DNA of 64,000 bases, from positions 103,815,513-103,879,512 of the forward strand of contig OX457057.1 in NCBI GenBank assembly GCA_949752795.1. The letters run 5' to 3'. This DNA is from Hyperoodon ampullatus. Taxonomy: Eukaryota; Chordata; Mammalia; Artiodactyla; Ziphiidae. Of this stretch, positions 24,512 to 36,827 are shown one piece after another. Position 1 is the first letter of the stretch; each line of letters opens with the position of its first letter. Position numbers and translations under genes: made by a program. The notes beneath the pieces are model-generated. The model made no database searches, had not been told where the DNA came from, and worked only from the letters and a program-made list of their open reading frames with translations.

Positions 24512-25089
24512 AAGAAGTGCTTGTTCAAAAAGTAGGAAAGGAAATAGCAAGGGGGTACAGCTATGGGTGTCCCTGGGGGGTTGTTAACAATCCACTCCAC
24601 CCCCTATCACCTAAATCCACCCCCACCCACTCTCCCTTCATCGTTGGCGCCTTTTCTCCTCACTCTGCAGACCAGTAACTGCCCAAACTCTTCCTGTGCG
24701 TTCTGAACTCTCAGCCCTGTTCTGTCACAATCTCTCCCTGTGAGGGCCTCCTACTCCCGGGCTCCACCTCTTCCATCTCCTCACTGCACAACTGCCACAA
24801 GCCACTTCTGTAAACTGCATTTTTATCTCCTCAGTCCCCTGTGTAAGGATCTCCTGCCTCTGCTTAATCTACGAGGTGCAAATGCCTTGGTATGACTTCA
24901 AACGCCTTGTGGTAACCATCCTCACATCCAGCAAGCGCAAGTCCCACTGCTCCTTCACATGCAGTTCTCCACGAATAAGATAAATCCTCTCACCACTGTC
25001 CAGTGGGCCTAACACTATGGGGGGTGTGGAAGATGAGAAGAGGTGAACTCTGGGAGCTGATGAGGCTTCATGGAGAATACGTTATACCA

Positions 25090-25270
25090 CTCCCTAGATG
25101 CACTTTTTTCTTTGATAGGGGTTATCAAACTGTTGATCAGCTAATGGATATAAAGATGGTATATCTAGATTTCAGCAAAGCTGTTTTTTTCTCCATAATC
25201 TTCTGTACGAGATTGATGAAGCTGGTGAACTGGCTATACTATACTCCCACTTATCTGGTGCATGACTAGA
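25090..25270 (+). repeat. Fossil non-LTR reverse transcriptase fragment (CR1/L3-like)
   Basis: Translation across about 25115-25180 gives VDQLMDIKMVYLDFSKAV. The MVYLDFSKA motif is the first catalytic-Asp box of CR1/L3-type LINE reverse transcriptases. The following residues are not alignable and the frame stops at 25269. Confidence 0.5.
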
Positions 25271-25626
25271 TTAGCTGGGGTAAATGTGTTAAGCCATGGT
25301 AACAAAGAGACTCCAAAGTGACAATGGGATAAATAAGAAACACACGGCAGTCTCAGTGGCCCTGTCTGTCAGGACAGCTCTGCCCCATGTTGTCAATCAA
25401 GGACCCAGGTTTCTTCCATTTTGTACTGCCTTCAGCTTCAAGTGCAAGTGAGGTGCTGCCATACCCACAATCCAGCCAGCAGGCAAGGGAAAAGAGGATA
25501 TAGAGAGTTAGCAAATTCAGTTTTTAGGAAGTGAATTGGACTTTGCACATATCACTCCCACTCAGATCCCACTGACCAAAGTCTAGTCGCATGGCCCTCC
25601 TAATGCAAGGGAAGCTGGGAAACGTA

Positions 25627-26935
25627 TTGGGCAGGCCAAAGGGTTCATTTGGTTTTTTCCGTAAGATGGCTCTAGTAACACTTAGTTGTCTTTAACTTCA
25701 TTCAAAATAGCTTTGTTAGATTGTATGTGACAGCTGTCATATCAACGTGCATTTAAAAAAAGACATCAAAATTGGTGAATTTTTGTGTAGCCATTTTAAT
25801 ATTGAAGATGGGAGAAAAAAGCAATGTTTTCGGCATATTATGCTTTATTATTTTGAGAAAGGTAAAAACGCAACTGAAACGCAAAAAAAGATTTGCGCAG
25901 TGTATGGAGAAGGTGCTGTGACTGATGGAACATGTCAAAAGTGGTTTGCGAAGTTTCGTGCTGGAGATTTCTCACTGGACAATGCTCCACGGTCCGGTGG
26001 ACCAGTTGAAGTTGATAGCGATCAAATCGAAACAACAATTTAGAACAATCAACATTATACCACCCGGGAGATAGCCAACATACTCAAAATATCCAAATCA
26101 AGCATTGAAAATCATTTGCACCAGCTTGGTTATGTGAATCGCTCTGATGTTTGGGTTCCACATAACTTAAGCGAAAAAAACCTTCTTGACCATATTTCCA
26201 CATGTGATTCTCTACTGAAACATAATGAAAATGTCCCATTTTTAAAACAAATTGTGATGGGCAATGAAAAATGGATACTGTACAGTAATGTGGAATGGAA
26301 GAGATCATGGGGCAAGCGAAATGAACTACCACCAACCACACCAAAGGCCAGTCTTCATCCAAAGAAAGTGATGTTGTGTATATGGTGGGATTGGAAGGGA
26401 GTCCTCAATTATGAGCTCATTCTGGAAAACCAAGCAATTAATTCCAACAAGTACTGCTCCAAGTTAGACCAACTGAAAGTGGCACTCGAAGAAAAGCATC
26501 CAGAATTATAACAGAAAATGCACAGTCTTCCTTCATGATAACCCAAGGCCGCATGTTGCTTTGATGACCAGGCAAAAACTGTTACAGCTTGGCTGGGAAG
26601 TTCTGATTCATCCACCATATTCACCAGACACTGCATCTTTAGATTTCCATTTATTTTGGTCTTTATTTATTTATTTTGGTCTTAAAAATTCTTTTATTGG
26701 AAAAAATTTCAATTCCCTGGAAGACTGTAAAAGGCACCTGGAACAGTTCTTTGCTCAAAAAGATAAAAAGTTTTGGGAAGATGGAATTATGAAGTTGCCT
26801 GAAAAATGGCAGAAGGTAGTGGAACAAAAGGGTGAATACATTATAAAGCTCTTGGTGAAAAAGCTCTTGGTGAAAATGAGAAATGTGTCTTTTATTTTTA
26901 CTTAAGAAACTGAAGGCACTTTTTGGCCCACCCAA
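25627..26935 (+). mobile_element. Near-complete mariner (Tc1/mariner) transposon
   Basis: About 1.31 kb bounded by TA dinucleotides (25625-25626 and 26936-26937). The inverted ends begin TTGGGCAGGCCAAA at the left and, on the complement, TTGGGTGGGCCAAA at the right. The size, the TA target and a DD34D transposase are all typical of mariner. The protein resembles mammalian and insect mariner transposases of the type with KGKNATET and NHLHQLGYV motifs; I do not assign the subfamily. Confidence 0.9.
25747..26905 (+). pseudogene. Mariner transposase, inactivated
   Basis: The transposase would bind the inverted ends and cut and paste the element. Seen in order: an N-terminal helix-turn-helix region (FRHIMLYYFEKGKNATET, WFAKFRAGDFSLDNAPRSG), then the catalytic core. 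The second and third catalytic Asp codons are at 26537-26539 (HDNPRPH) and 26642-26644 (SLDFHLF) with 34 residues between, that is DD34D. Damage: the reading frame opens with GTG rather than ATG; TAG at 26041-26043; the first catalytic Asp is Asn (GNEKW, 26263-26265); a frameshift near 26508; and two short tandem duplications (about 26650-26690 and 26860-26880). It cannot make active transposase. Confidence 0.88.
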
Positions 26936-27040
26936 TAGTTTCTTTTTTTATGTTTTTTTTTAATTGAAGTGTTGTTGATTTACAATGTTGTATTAATTTC
27001 TACTGTACAGCAGAGTGATTCAGTTATACATACATATACT

Positions 27041-27444
27041 TTTTAAAAATAACTGTTATTTATTTGTTCACTTTTGGCTGCGTTGGGTCTTCATGGCTGC
27101 ACACGGGCTTTCTCTAATTGTGATGAATGGGGGCTACTCTTCATTGCGGTGTGTGGGCTTGTCATTGTGGTAGCTTCTCTTATTGTGGAGCATGGGCTCT
27201 AGGCATGTAGGCTTCAGTAGTTGCAGCATGTGGGCTCAGTAGTTGTGGCATGCAGACTCTAGGGCACATGGGCTTCAGTAGTTGTGGCGCACGGGCTCAG
27301 TAGTTGTGGCTCGCAGGCTCAGTAGTTGTGGTGCATGGGCTTAGTTGTTCCACAGCATGGGGGATCTTCCCTGACCAGGGATCAACCCCGTGTCCCCTGC
27401 ATTGGCAGGTGGATTTGTAACCACTGCACCACCAGGGAAGTCCC
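27041..27444 (-). mobile_element. Long-form CHR SINE with expanded middle
   Basis: Minus-strand SINE inside an L1. The head is at 27444 (accagggaagtccc). The middle has extra copies of the cagtagttgtggc unit, making it longer (about 400 bp) than other long-form copies here (about 290-350 bp). Confidence 0.8.
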
Positions 27445-28225
27445 TATCTTTTTGAATTATAGTTTTGTCTGGATATATACCCAGGAGTGGGATTTCTGGA
27501 TCACATGGTAACTCTGTTTTAAGTTTTCTGAGGAACCTCCATACTGTTTTCCATAGTGGCTGCAACAACTTACATTCCCACCAGCAGTGTAGGAGGGTTC
27601 CCTTTCCTCCACACCCTCTCCTGTGTTTGTTATTTTGTAGACTTTTTAATGATGGCCATTCTGAACTGTGTGAGGTGGTACCTCATTATAGTTTTGATTT
27701 GCATTTCTCTAATAGTTAGCAATGTTGAGCATCTTTTCATGTGCCTATTGGCCGCCTGTATGTCTTCTTTGGAGAAATGTTTATTTAGGTCTTCCGCCCA
27801 TTTTTCAATTGGTTTTTTTGTTGTTAAGTTGTACGAGCTGTTTTGTATATTTTGGACATTAAGCCTTTGTTGGTCGCATCATTTGAAAATATTTTCTCCC
27901 ATTCTGTAGGTTGTCTTTTTGTTTTGTTTATGGTTTCCTTTGCTGTGCAAAAGCTTGTAAGTTTGATTAGGTCTTATTTGTTTATTTTTGTTTTTATTTC
28001 TATGTCTAGGGAGACTGACCTAAGGAAACATTGGTATGATTTATGTCAGAGAATGCTTTGCCTATGATCTCTTCTAGGAGTTTGATGGTGTCATGTCTTA
28101 TATTTAGGTCTTTAAGCCATTTTGAGTTTATTTTTGTGTATGGTGTGGGGTGTGTTCTAACTTCATTGATTTATATGCAGCTGACCAACTTTCCCAGCAT
28201 CACTTGCTGAAGAGACTGTCTTTTT

Positions 28226-28439
28226 TTTTTTTTTTTTTTTTTTTTTTTGCGGTAGGCGGGCCTCTCACTGTTGTGGCCTCTCCCCCTGCGGAGCACAGGC
28301 TCCGGAGCACAGGCTCAGTGGCCATGGCTCACGGGCCCAGCCGCTCCGCGGCATGTGGGATCTTCCCAGACCGGGGCACGAACCCGCGTCCCCTGCATCG
28401 GCAGGCGGACTCTCAACCACTGCGCCACCAGGGAAGCCC
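28226..28439 (-). mobile_element. Short-form CHR SINE
   Basis: Complete copy with poly(T) at the left and the ccagggaagccc head at the right. It is flanked by a perfect duplication gagactgtcttttt (28212-28225 and 28440-28453) within L1 sequence. Confidence 0.92.
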
Positions 28440-29149
28440 GAGACTGTCTTTTTCCCATTGTATATTCTTGCCTCCTTTGTCCAAGATAATTGACCGTAGG
28501 TGTGTGGGTTTATTTCTGGGCTTTCTCTCCTGTTCCACTGATCCACATATCGGTTTTTTTGCACCAGTACTGTGCTGTTGTGATTACTGTAGCTTTGTAG
28601 TATTGTCTGAAATGTGGGAGGATTATGCGTCCTACTTTGTTCTTTTTCCTCATGATTGCTTTGGCAATTCTGGGTCTTTTATGGTTCCATATGAATTTTA
28701 GAATTATTTGTTTTAGTTCTGTGAAAAATGTCATGGGTAGTTTGATAAGGATCACATTAAATCTGTAGATTGCTTTGGGTAATATGGCCATTTTAACAAT
28801 ATTAATTCTTACAGTCCAAGAGCATGGGATATCTTTCCAAAGGAAATGTAGTTTCTTGATGGGTACCATGTGCTCAGTCAAAACTCAGCAGGAAGCAGGA
28901 GGCTCTACTATGAGGGAGAAGGGGAGAGGATATATACTGGGGACATAGCAGCCTCTGCCACAGCAAATTTTGACCAGTTATTTCTCCTCTTTAGCCCTCA
29001 CATCCCCATCTATTACAGGAGGGCAGTAATATTTACCCTCCCTATCTCACAGAGCTATTTGGAGAATAAAATAAAATTGGGCACATGAGGGCTTTGGATG
29101 ACTTTTTAAAGGGTTTTTTTTTTTTAAAGTGATGTGCTAGAATGCAAAA

Positions 29150-29690
29150 TTCTGCAGCCACTTAAAAAAACCTGTCAGTTTCTTATAAAGTTAGACACTT
29201 ACTCTATGATCCAGCAGTCCCACTCCTAGGTATTTGCCCAAGAGAAGTAAAAACATATGCTCACATAAAAACCTATATACAAATGTTAATAGTGGTTTAT
29301 TCATGGAAACAATCCAAATGGATAAAGAGACTATGGTACACATCCATAGAATGAAATACTACTTACTCAGCAACGAAAAGGAATGAATTACTGAATATAT
29401 GATATAACTTCGATGAACCTCAATGCATTACGCTAGGTGAAAGAAGCCAGACTCAAAAGGCTTTACGCTGTATTATTCAATTTATATGATATCCTGGAAA
29501 AAGTAAAACTATAGGAATAGAAAGCAAATCAGTGATTGCCAGGGGCTCAGGATGGGAAGAGCATTTAACCACAAAGAAGTATAAGGAAATGATAGGGGTG
29601 GTGAAACTGTTCTATATCTTCATTAGAAAGGGCACATTTTATGTAGTAATTTATACTTTAATAACCTTGACCAAAAAAGAATAAGTGCTG
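29150..29690 (+). mobile_element. Older L1 3' end, plus strand
   Basis: Same L1M-type phrase order as 9330-9953 (ctatgatccagcagtcccactcc, gaaagaagccagactc, tgattgccaggggctc). Confidence 0.75.
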
Positions 29691-30896
29691 TGCTAATCTA
29701 AGCTATTATATTAATAATCATCTACCTAAGAGCTCAAATAATGGATTAAGTTCCTATTTGAATGAGATGATATAGTTCATAACTTCGTTTCCCATACATT
29801 TCCTCCCGTGAATCCCACAGCAGCCCTGAGAGGCAGCAGGGCAAACCTCCTTTTGCTGTTTATCAGATGAAGCTCAAGAGCCGTTCAGTCATTTGAGAGT
29901 ATCATGCACCTAGTAAGCCATACAGCTGCCATTTTCTTTTTTTGATTTCTGCTCTTTTCTCTTTCAGTGCCATCATGCTCTTTAGGAATTTTGAATATTG
30001 TCAGATAAAGACCCCCTCCCAAAAAATCTACTGGTTTGGAGCAGGAACAACTTCAGACTAGTGGATTTTTAAAAATCCAGATCTGCCTTTCCCTAGTGTT
30101 TCAGGCAGGGTCCTCTAAAGCCTTTCCGTTTCAATTGTGGTCACTCTCTCTTCCCTGGGGAGGACAGTGTGACTCAGGCAGCAGGATGGGGCCTCTCTGG
30201 CTGTGGAAAGACAACCGAGAGACTTCCAGAACTCTGCCTTCTTGCAACTCAGCAACAAGCACGCTTCCCAGGCCACAGCAGTGGTGCGCCCAGCCACTAG
30301 AGCCCAAGGACCAGAATAAGCAACAGAAAAAGTCACATGCCGAAACCCGCCTACTCAAGGAGGGCTGTGATGGGAAAGGGGTGTGGGTGCTGAGCAGTTA
30401 AATGCTTCTTCGTCTTATACTGTGCATCAGAAAGATTGCCCAAACCTCGCCAGTTCATATCTGTCTCTTTCCATTGCATAAGTCATTAATATTTGTACTT
30501 CATTAGAATGAATGAAATGTTTTTACTTGTGTTAGGTGGTTTGATTCTCCCTACAGAGAAAATGATATTCCTATCATCCTTCTCTGCAGGTGAGAAAAGA
30601 AAGACCCGGAGAACCAAGCTGAATCTAGCTTTCTAAATCTAGCTAAGCTACGATCCAGCTAGAAATTGATGAAGCAGGACTTGATCCCACCTTCTGCATC
30701 CAAAGTCCACATTCCTCTTTTTCTTTTAATCCACATTCTTCCCTTATATCATTCTGTCTCTTATTCTTACACCCAGCAGACACAGCACCTGCCCTCACCA
30801 TGTGCACAGGCTGGGGGATGCATCAGTGAGGATGTTGGCTATGACATTGAATTAAACGGCTCTGATGTGCTCCCAAACAGCTCCTCACTGGCAGTT

Positions 30897-31105
30897 TTTT
30901 TTTTTTTTTTTTTGTGGTACGCAGGCCTCTCACTGTTGTGGCCTCTCCCGTTGCGGAGCACAGGCTCCAGACGCGCAGGCTTAGCGGCCATGGCTCACGG
31001 GCCCAGCCGCTCCGCGGCATGTGGGATCTTCCCAGACCGGGGCACGAACCTGTGTCCCTTGCATCGGCAGGCGGACTCTCAACCACTGCGCCACCAGGGA
31101 AGCCC
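30897..31105 (-). mobile_element. Short-form CHR SINE
   Basis: Minus-strand copy with duplication ctggcagtt (30888-30896 and 31106-31114). Confidence 0.93.
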
Positions 31106-31114
31106 CTGGCAGTT

Positions 31115-34100
31115 GTTTTTAATAGTGTACCTGTCATTCATGAACCTTTTAAACCAATTTCTATTTATTTAAGCCCATTATACGTTTTGAAGAAAGTAAG
31201 CTCTTCAAATATTACCCTGCCCTCTACAAAATGCTATTTTTCGATTTATTTCTCTTGAACTGACCTCGTCCGAGTTCAAGTTGCAGTAAATGTTCACTAG
31301 TCCTACTCTTTAAGGTTATGGGAAGGAATCATTCTAATCAAGCCGTTCATGGTTTTATTCACCTGCTGTGCTCCATCCCAGTGTTCAGTGTACTGTGGGT
31401 CTGTCTTGGTCCTTGTCCAAAGAGGGTGACTGCCAGGAAGACCTCATTTCAATATAATCCCCAGGGCATGGACGCCAGTGATGCTTTCAGAACTAGGCAC
31501 CTGCACAGGAGGAAAGGGAAGACCGTCAGAGGGTTTGCAGAGCAGAATGAAGTTTCCCTTTTAACTAAGGATTTTACTTTCTCAAAGGAGAAGGGGTGTC
31601 AAATGCAACAACTGTTTTATCCTTCAACACCTGCCTCCTATTGCCTCACATTTCTTCTGTGTTCACTGTTTTCCAATTCACCTCACCCTAAGTAACCCTG
31701 TTCTGTTTACCCTCCTGTGCGTGGGGGCAGGCCCCCTCCCAGAGCCCATAAGTGTTAGAGCTTCTGTGCTGCCTAATTACCTGCCCTGTGGCAGCGGGAA
31801 GAGACTGGCCTCAGCTGGAGCCCAGCTGTAGAGAGATGGAATATTAAGACATTTCCCTTTCTTCTGAGTCCTTGTTAATTCTTCCCGGTGGTGATTAGCC
31901 AGTTATTTTTAGCTGCATCTAAGCACGCTGGTTAGTAATCAGGGCTGGTTTAGACAGCACTGAGGCACACTCAACCTGTTCATGCTCTGATTCCAGTTGG
32001 TCCCATTGCAGTGAAGGAAATGAACCTGCAGGGCGGGCTCCCTCTCCTGCTTCTGCCTGAAGTGCCGGCTGCTGTCCAAAGGGCCTGCTGCTTTGGGGCC
32101 AGGGACAAAGTCTTATAGGAGGGGTCTGGAAAGTGAGCAATTTGGGAGCCATAGGAGGCAGATGGAAATAACACTGCACTGGGAATGAGGGAACCAAGGT
32201 TTTAGTTTGGACTTTGTCACCTGCTAGCAGTGTCACCCTGGGCACATTACCTGCATTTCAGAGCCATCAGTAAAACAGTGTGGCTGGACCAATTGGCCCC
32301 TAAGTCCTTTCTAGGACTAAGATCCTATTGAGTCACTAGGTCTAAACAGGAGCTGAATGTGAAGACACTGGAGCCTGTGTGTGGACATGTTGAGAATAAG
32401 ATGCAGGTGCCCTTTTCTTTCTCCCTTTGATCCACCTGGCTTCCCTTTTCTAAAGCTAATCCTTCAGTGAAGTGGTTGTTCTCATTCCACATCCCTGCCT
32501 CAGCCTCTTTCCCCTCCACATTAATCCCATAGAACTCCTAGGGCTGCTGGGCCCTCTCGGGAGCCACTGTTGATGCAGCAAAAAGTGTGTCTGGGGAGGT
32601 TTGGGCGCCTCAGTGCAGTTCTGTTGACAAGATGGAGGAAGCCATTGGATGTAAGAAAGAGATCCAACTCCATCCCATTGAACCGGCCTAGGAATGATGA
32701 ATTCTCAGTGATGGATCTTACTATACTTCCTCCAGCAAGTCTAGGCTCAAAGCCAATTTGAAGGGATGTGTGCATCACCATTTTCCAACAGCTCACCTGG
32801 CTTTGGTTTGATGGCAGGGCAAGCCCTTCACCTGGGATGCCGTTTCCTCCCTTCCTTGTTTGTAACATGGGGATAATAACTGCCTGGGTAATAGTCATAA
32901 GCAGTAAATATTATGAATTCATGTATATAATTTGGCCCAGTGCCTTGCACAGAGTAGGTGCCACTCTGCTTTTTTATTAACACTGGTTTGAAATTCGGTA
33001 ATAATTTCCAGCTTTTCCGGAGTGCTCACTCTGGGCCAAGCAGTGTGTGGCATAGAAGCGTGTCCAGTGCTTTACAGTGAGGACCACTATACCCCTTTTA
33101 CAGATTAAAAATTGAGAACTACAGGAGGTAAGCCACTTGCACAAGCTCACAGTGCACGTGTGAAGCTGGACTTGAACTCAAGCTCTCTGAGGCTAGGGTC
33201 TGAGCGTTCAACCATACGAATATACACATACAGCCTCTGAATATGAAGATGTGATCTTTTTAAAGCGTACATCTTAAGGGTTGCACTCATTTTAGAAATT
33301 CCCGCTAGCCCTGCACAAAGTAGATTTTAATAGATATTTTACTGATAAATTGAAACTGGCCAGTCCCTTCCTCACACCTTTAACCAACTACGTGTTCTGC
33401 CACCTTGTTTCTCTTGTACAGGAGCTCACGACAAGCTCCTCTACATCCCTAACAGCTCTGCCATTCCCCTCATCTCATTTTCTAGCTCATGGGCTGTGAT
33501 ACCTGTGCTATTTTTGTCCAAGCCTAATCAGCTGTGGACCCTACCAAGAAAGTCTCCTTTGGCTCCAAGACCCCTGGTGGGCTTCCTTCCGGTCGAAGTC
33601 CCAGGCCTTCCGCTCACTGTTTCCTTCCCGCTCCACGTTGCTACTGAAAGCTGGGCTTGCGAGCATCTTTTGGCCTCTCTCCCAGTTTTATTTGAGGGCA
33701 CAGCTCTCACTGGGCTGACCTCTGGCCCCTCCGTGACCAGGTCACAGTATGACGGTCACTTCTGAAACAAGTCAAGAGCGTAACAGCCCTGGGGATGGTC
33801 AAGCCTTGCTAACCTATGGCTGCGAGGTAACGTCGGAGTACATGTGTATTCACCGATGCAAGGTTCTCACCGCTTCTACTGAGGCTGTGCCTTGACTGAT
33901 CAGTAATCCCTCAGGGTGCGGTTAAGATACCCATGTCTGGGACAAAGACTTTCAGGTAGAACAAGCTGGCTGACTCTGCAAGCCTGGGTCAGGCAAGACC
34001 AGTTCTGTCCAGCTGGGATCCGGGGCAGCCTACCCTGCCTTACCTCCTACTTTGTCCCTCTGTACAGAACTTGGCGTATCTGAGTGACCCCACCCAGCCT

Positions 34101-34193
34101 CCACAGGGGGAGAGGTCTTTGTGCTGCTGTTTGCACAAAGGTTAGGCAAAGCCCAGCCCAGTGCATCGTATTTCAACGGCCCTCTCAGCAAGT
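31115..34193. other. Gene-free interval, unique-looking sequence
   Basis: No SINE or L1 seen for 3 kb and no convincing exon. Faint L2/MIR-like phrases occur at about 32850-33200. The low repeat density may reflect regulatory constraint, but this cannot be tested here. Confidence 0.55.
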
Positions 34194-34318
34194 ACAGCGG
34201 CCATGGCTCACAGGCCCAGCCGCTCCGCGGCATGTGGGATCCTCCCGGTCCGGGGCACGAACCCGTGTCCCCTTCATCGGCAGGCGGACTCTCAACCACT
34301 GCGCCACCAGGGAAGCCC
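34194..34318 (-). mobile_element. CHR SINE, head half only
   Basis: Only the tRNA-like half remains (cagcggccatgg to ccagggaagcccc). The 3' half and T tract are missing and unique sequence abuts directly at 34193. Confidence 0.85.
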
Positions 34319-34604
34319 CGAAGGAAATTCTTGTAAATCCTCCAATGCTCGGACCGCAGATTTTATTGCAATCATAAACAGCGCTGCAACAGGTGCACCA
34401 GGAAGCTTGGTTAAATAATAAATGCAATCTGGTTTGTTTTCTATTCATCCAGCCTGGAAGGACCCTGAACAGCTGGGGGAGGGGCAGCTGAGCAGAACCT
34501 CAGGGTTGTATTGCTTCAAGAGAATCAGAGAGGGAGTGTTCTCACCTTGGACTCTGGAGTACAGTGTGGACGTTGACCCATGACAATTCTCATGTACCTC
34601 CATG

Positions 34605-34755
34605 GTGTGGAGCCCAGTTCAAATTCCAGTTTTTCAGCTGTGTGCCTTTAGGCAAGCTGCTTAGCCATTCTGATCTGTTTTCTCACCTGTGAAATGAAAT
34701 TACTAATGTTTAGGGTAATTCTGAAGAGTAAATGAATTAAGGTCCCAGGTATGGG
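34605..34755 (+). repeat. MIR SINE
   Basis: gctgtgtgcctttaggcaagc and cacctgtgaaatgaaatta are the MIR core. Confidence 0.78.
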
Positions 34756-34869
34756 GCCTGGGCTCCCTCTGTCAAGACTCTGCCCGGTCCCCTGGAGCAG
34801 TGTTCGGAAAATCTGCTTCTGAAGCCTGTCCTTGGTCAGAGAACCCCTAAAGCCAGGGTTAAAGGAGAG

Positions 34870-35557
34870 TTATGGAGCACCTCACACCCGTTGGCAGGGC
34901 TATCATTTGGAAAAGCAGAAAACAACAAGTGTTGACAAGGATGTAGAGAACCCTTACACGTGGTTGGTAAAAATGTAAAATGGTGCAGCTGCTATGGAAA
35001 ACAGTATGGCAGTTCCTCAAAAAATTAAAATAGACTTACCATATGATCCAGCAATTCCACTTCTGGGTATATACCGGAAAAAATTGAAATCAGGGTCTTG
35101 AAGAGATATTAGTATATTCACATTCATGTCAGCATTAGTCACAATAGCCAAAAGGTGGAAGCAACCCAAGTGTCTATTGACAGATGAATGGATAAACAAA
35201 ATGTGGTCTATACATACAATGCAATATTATTCCACCTTAAAAAGAAAGGAAATTCTGACACATGCAACAACATGGTTAAAAGTTGAGGACATTATGCTAA
35301 GTGAATGCGCTAGCCACAAAAAGACAAATATTGTGTGATTCCCCTTATATGAGGTACCTGGAGTAGTCAACTTTATAGGGACAGAAAGTAAAATGGTGGC
35401 TGCCAGGGGCTGGGGGAGGGGGAGAATAGAGAGTTGTTTAAATGGTATAGTGTTTTAGTTTTGGAAGATGAAAAGTTCTGGAGGTTAGTTGTACAACAAT
35501 GAATCTTTAACACAACTGAAATGCACACTCTAAAATGGTTAAGATGGTAATTTTTAT
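34870..35557 (+). mobile_element. Older L1 3' end, plus strand
   Basis: L1M-type copy (atatgatccagcaattccacttc, gctgccaggggctggggg, aaaatggttaagatgg). It is cut off at its tail by the LTR-like repeat. Confidence 0.78.
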
Positions 35558-35559
35558 GT

Positions 35560-36770
35560 GTTGTCAGCTGAAAAAATGCACAACCTAAAAGTTGAGAATT
35601 ATGTTTTATTTGGCAGACAAAACTGTGGACTTAAGCCTGGGACACAGCCTCTCAGATAGCTCTGAGGGACTGCTCTGGAGAGGTGAGAGAGGAACCAGGA
35701 TAGATAGGAGTTGTTGCAACAAACACCAGGTAGTCAGAACATCAAAAGGTTACTATTTTTTTCTATTAGTTTCTGCTTTATAACAAAGTGAATCAGTTAT
35801 ACATATACATCTGTTCCCATATCTCTTCCCTCTTGTGTCTCCCTCCCACCCTCCCTATCCCACCCCTCCAGGCGGTCACAAAGCACCGAGCTGATCTCCC
35901 TGTGCTCTGCGGCTGCTTCCCACTAGCTATCTACCTTACATTTGATAGTGTATATATGTCCATGCCTCTCTCTCGCTTTGTCACAACTTACCCTTCCCCC
36001 TCCCCATATCCTCAAGTCCATTCTCAAGTAGGTCTGTGTCTTTATTCCTGTTTTACCCCTAGGTTCTTCGTGACATTTTTTTCCCCCTAAATTCCATATA
36101 TATGTGTTAGCACACGGTATTTGTCTTTCTCTTTCTGACTTACTTCACTCTGTATGACAGACTCTAGGTCTATCCACCTCATTACAAATAGCTCAATTTC
36201 GTTTCTTTTTATGGCTGAGTAATATTCCATTGTATATATGTGCCACATCTTCTTTATCCATTCATCCGATGATGGACACTTAGGTTGTTTCCATCTCCGG
36301 GCTATAAAAGGTTACTATTAATTAAAGAAAACCAGACATCTCAAGTTAATGAATTTAGCACTTTTCTATGTATGGGAAGATGCAAAAGTCTGGGCTTGTT
36401 GAAATCATTCCTTTGATATGCACCTCAGCTATCTAGGGCCAGAATCCTGTGTTTTCCCATCCTGAGTCTCCTCAGGGTACACTGTTGCGGGGTGCCTGCA
36501 GTGGCTTGATGGCAGGCATCCTGTTTCTATCATGAGTTCCCTGAGGGCTCACCTTTAGAGTGGCTCTAATGTGATGGCTTGATGGCTGCAACATCCTTTG
36601 TTTACTGATATGGCAGGCAACATTTTTCCACTCACAGTGTATTTTATGAGAGAGGGAATTATAGAGCAAAATGGTAGTGATGGTAGTGACTACTAACAGG
36701 GTTCTCCCAACCAGGGCAGGCACTGAAGTGCAGCCCTCATCATTCCAAACCAGGGCTGGTGGTCGGTGGT
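35560..36770 (+). repeat. LTR-like interspersed repeat, copy 1
   Basis: Begins tgttgtcagctgaaaaaatgcac and shares its whole length with copy 2 (acaacctaaaagttgagaat, tctgagggactgctc, gaaaaccagacatc, caacatcctttgtttactg). Interrupted by a young L1. The right edge is uncertain. Family not assigned; size and TG start suggest an LTR. Confidence 0.6.
35758..36305 (-). mobile_element. Young L1 3' end splitting an LTR-like repeat
   Basis: 548 bp of minus-strand L1 with a perfect 14-bp duplication aaaaggttactatt (35744-35757 and 36306-36319). It interrupts the repeat at 35560-36770. Confidence 0.92.
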
Positions 36771-36827
36771 CAGCTTCGTTGGCATATGTGTGTGAAAATG
36801 TAGCCCTTTCATTTGTTTTGTTTTCTT

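Larger units (their letters stand above)
26945..28848 (-). mobile_element. 5'-truncated L1, ORF2 C-terminal part
   Basis: Minus-strand L1 with its 3' end at 26945 and ORF2 coding similarity near 28510-28830 ([40 protein letters not shown]). A flanking repeat tagtttctt occurs at 26936-26944 and 28849-28857. It is interrupted by a long CHR SINE (27041-27444) and a short one (28226-28439). The frame is broken. Confidence 0.8.
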
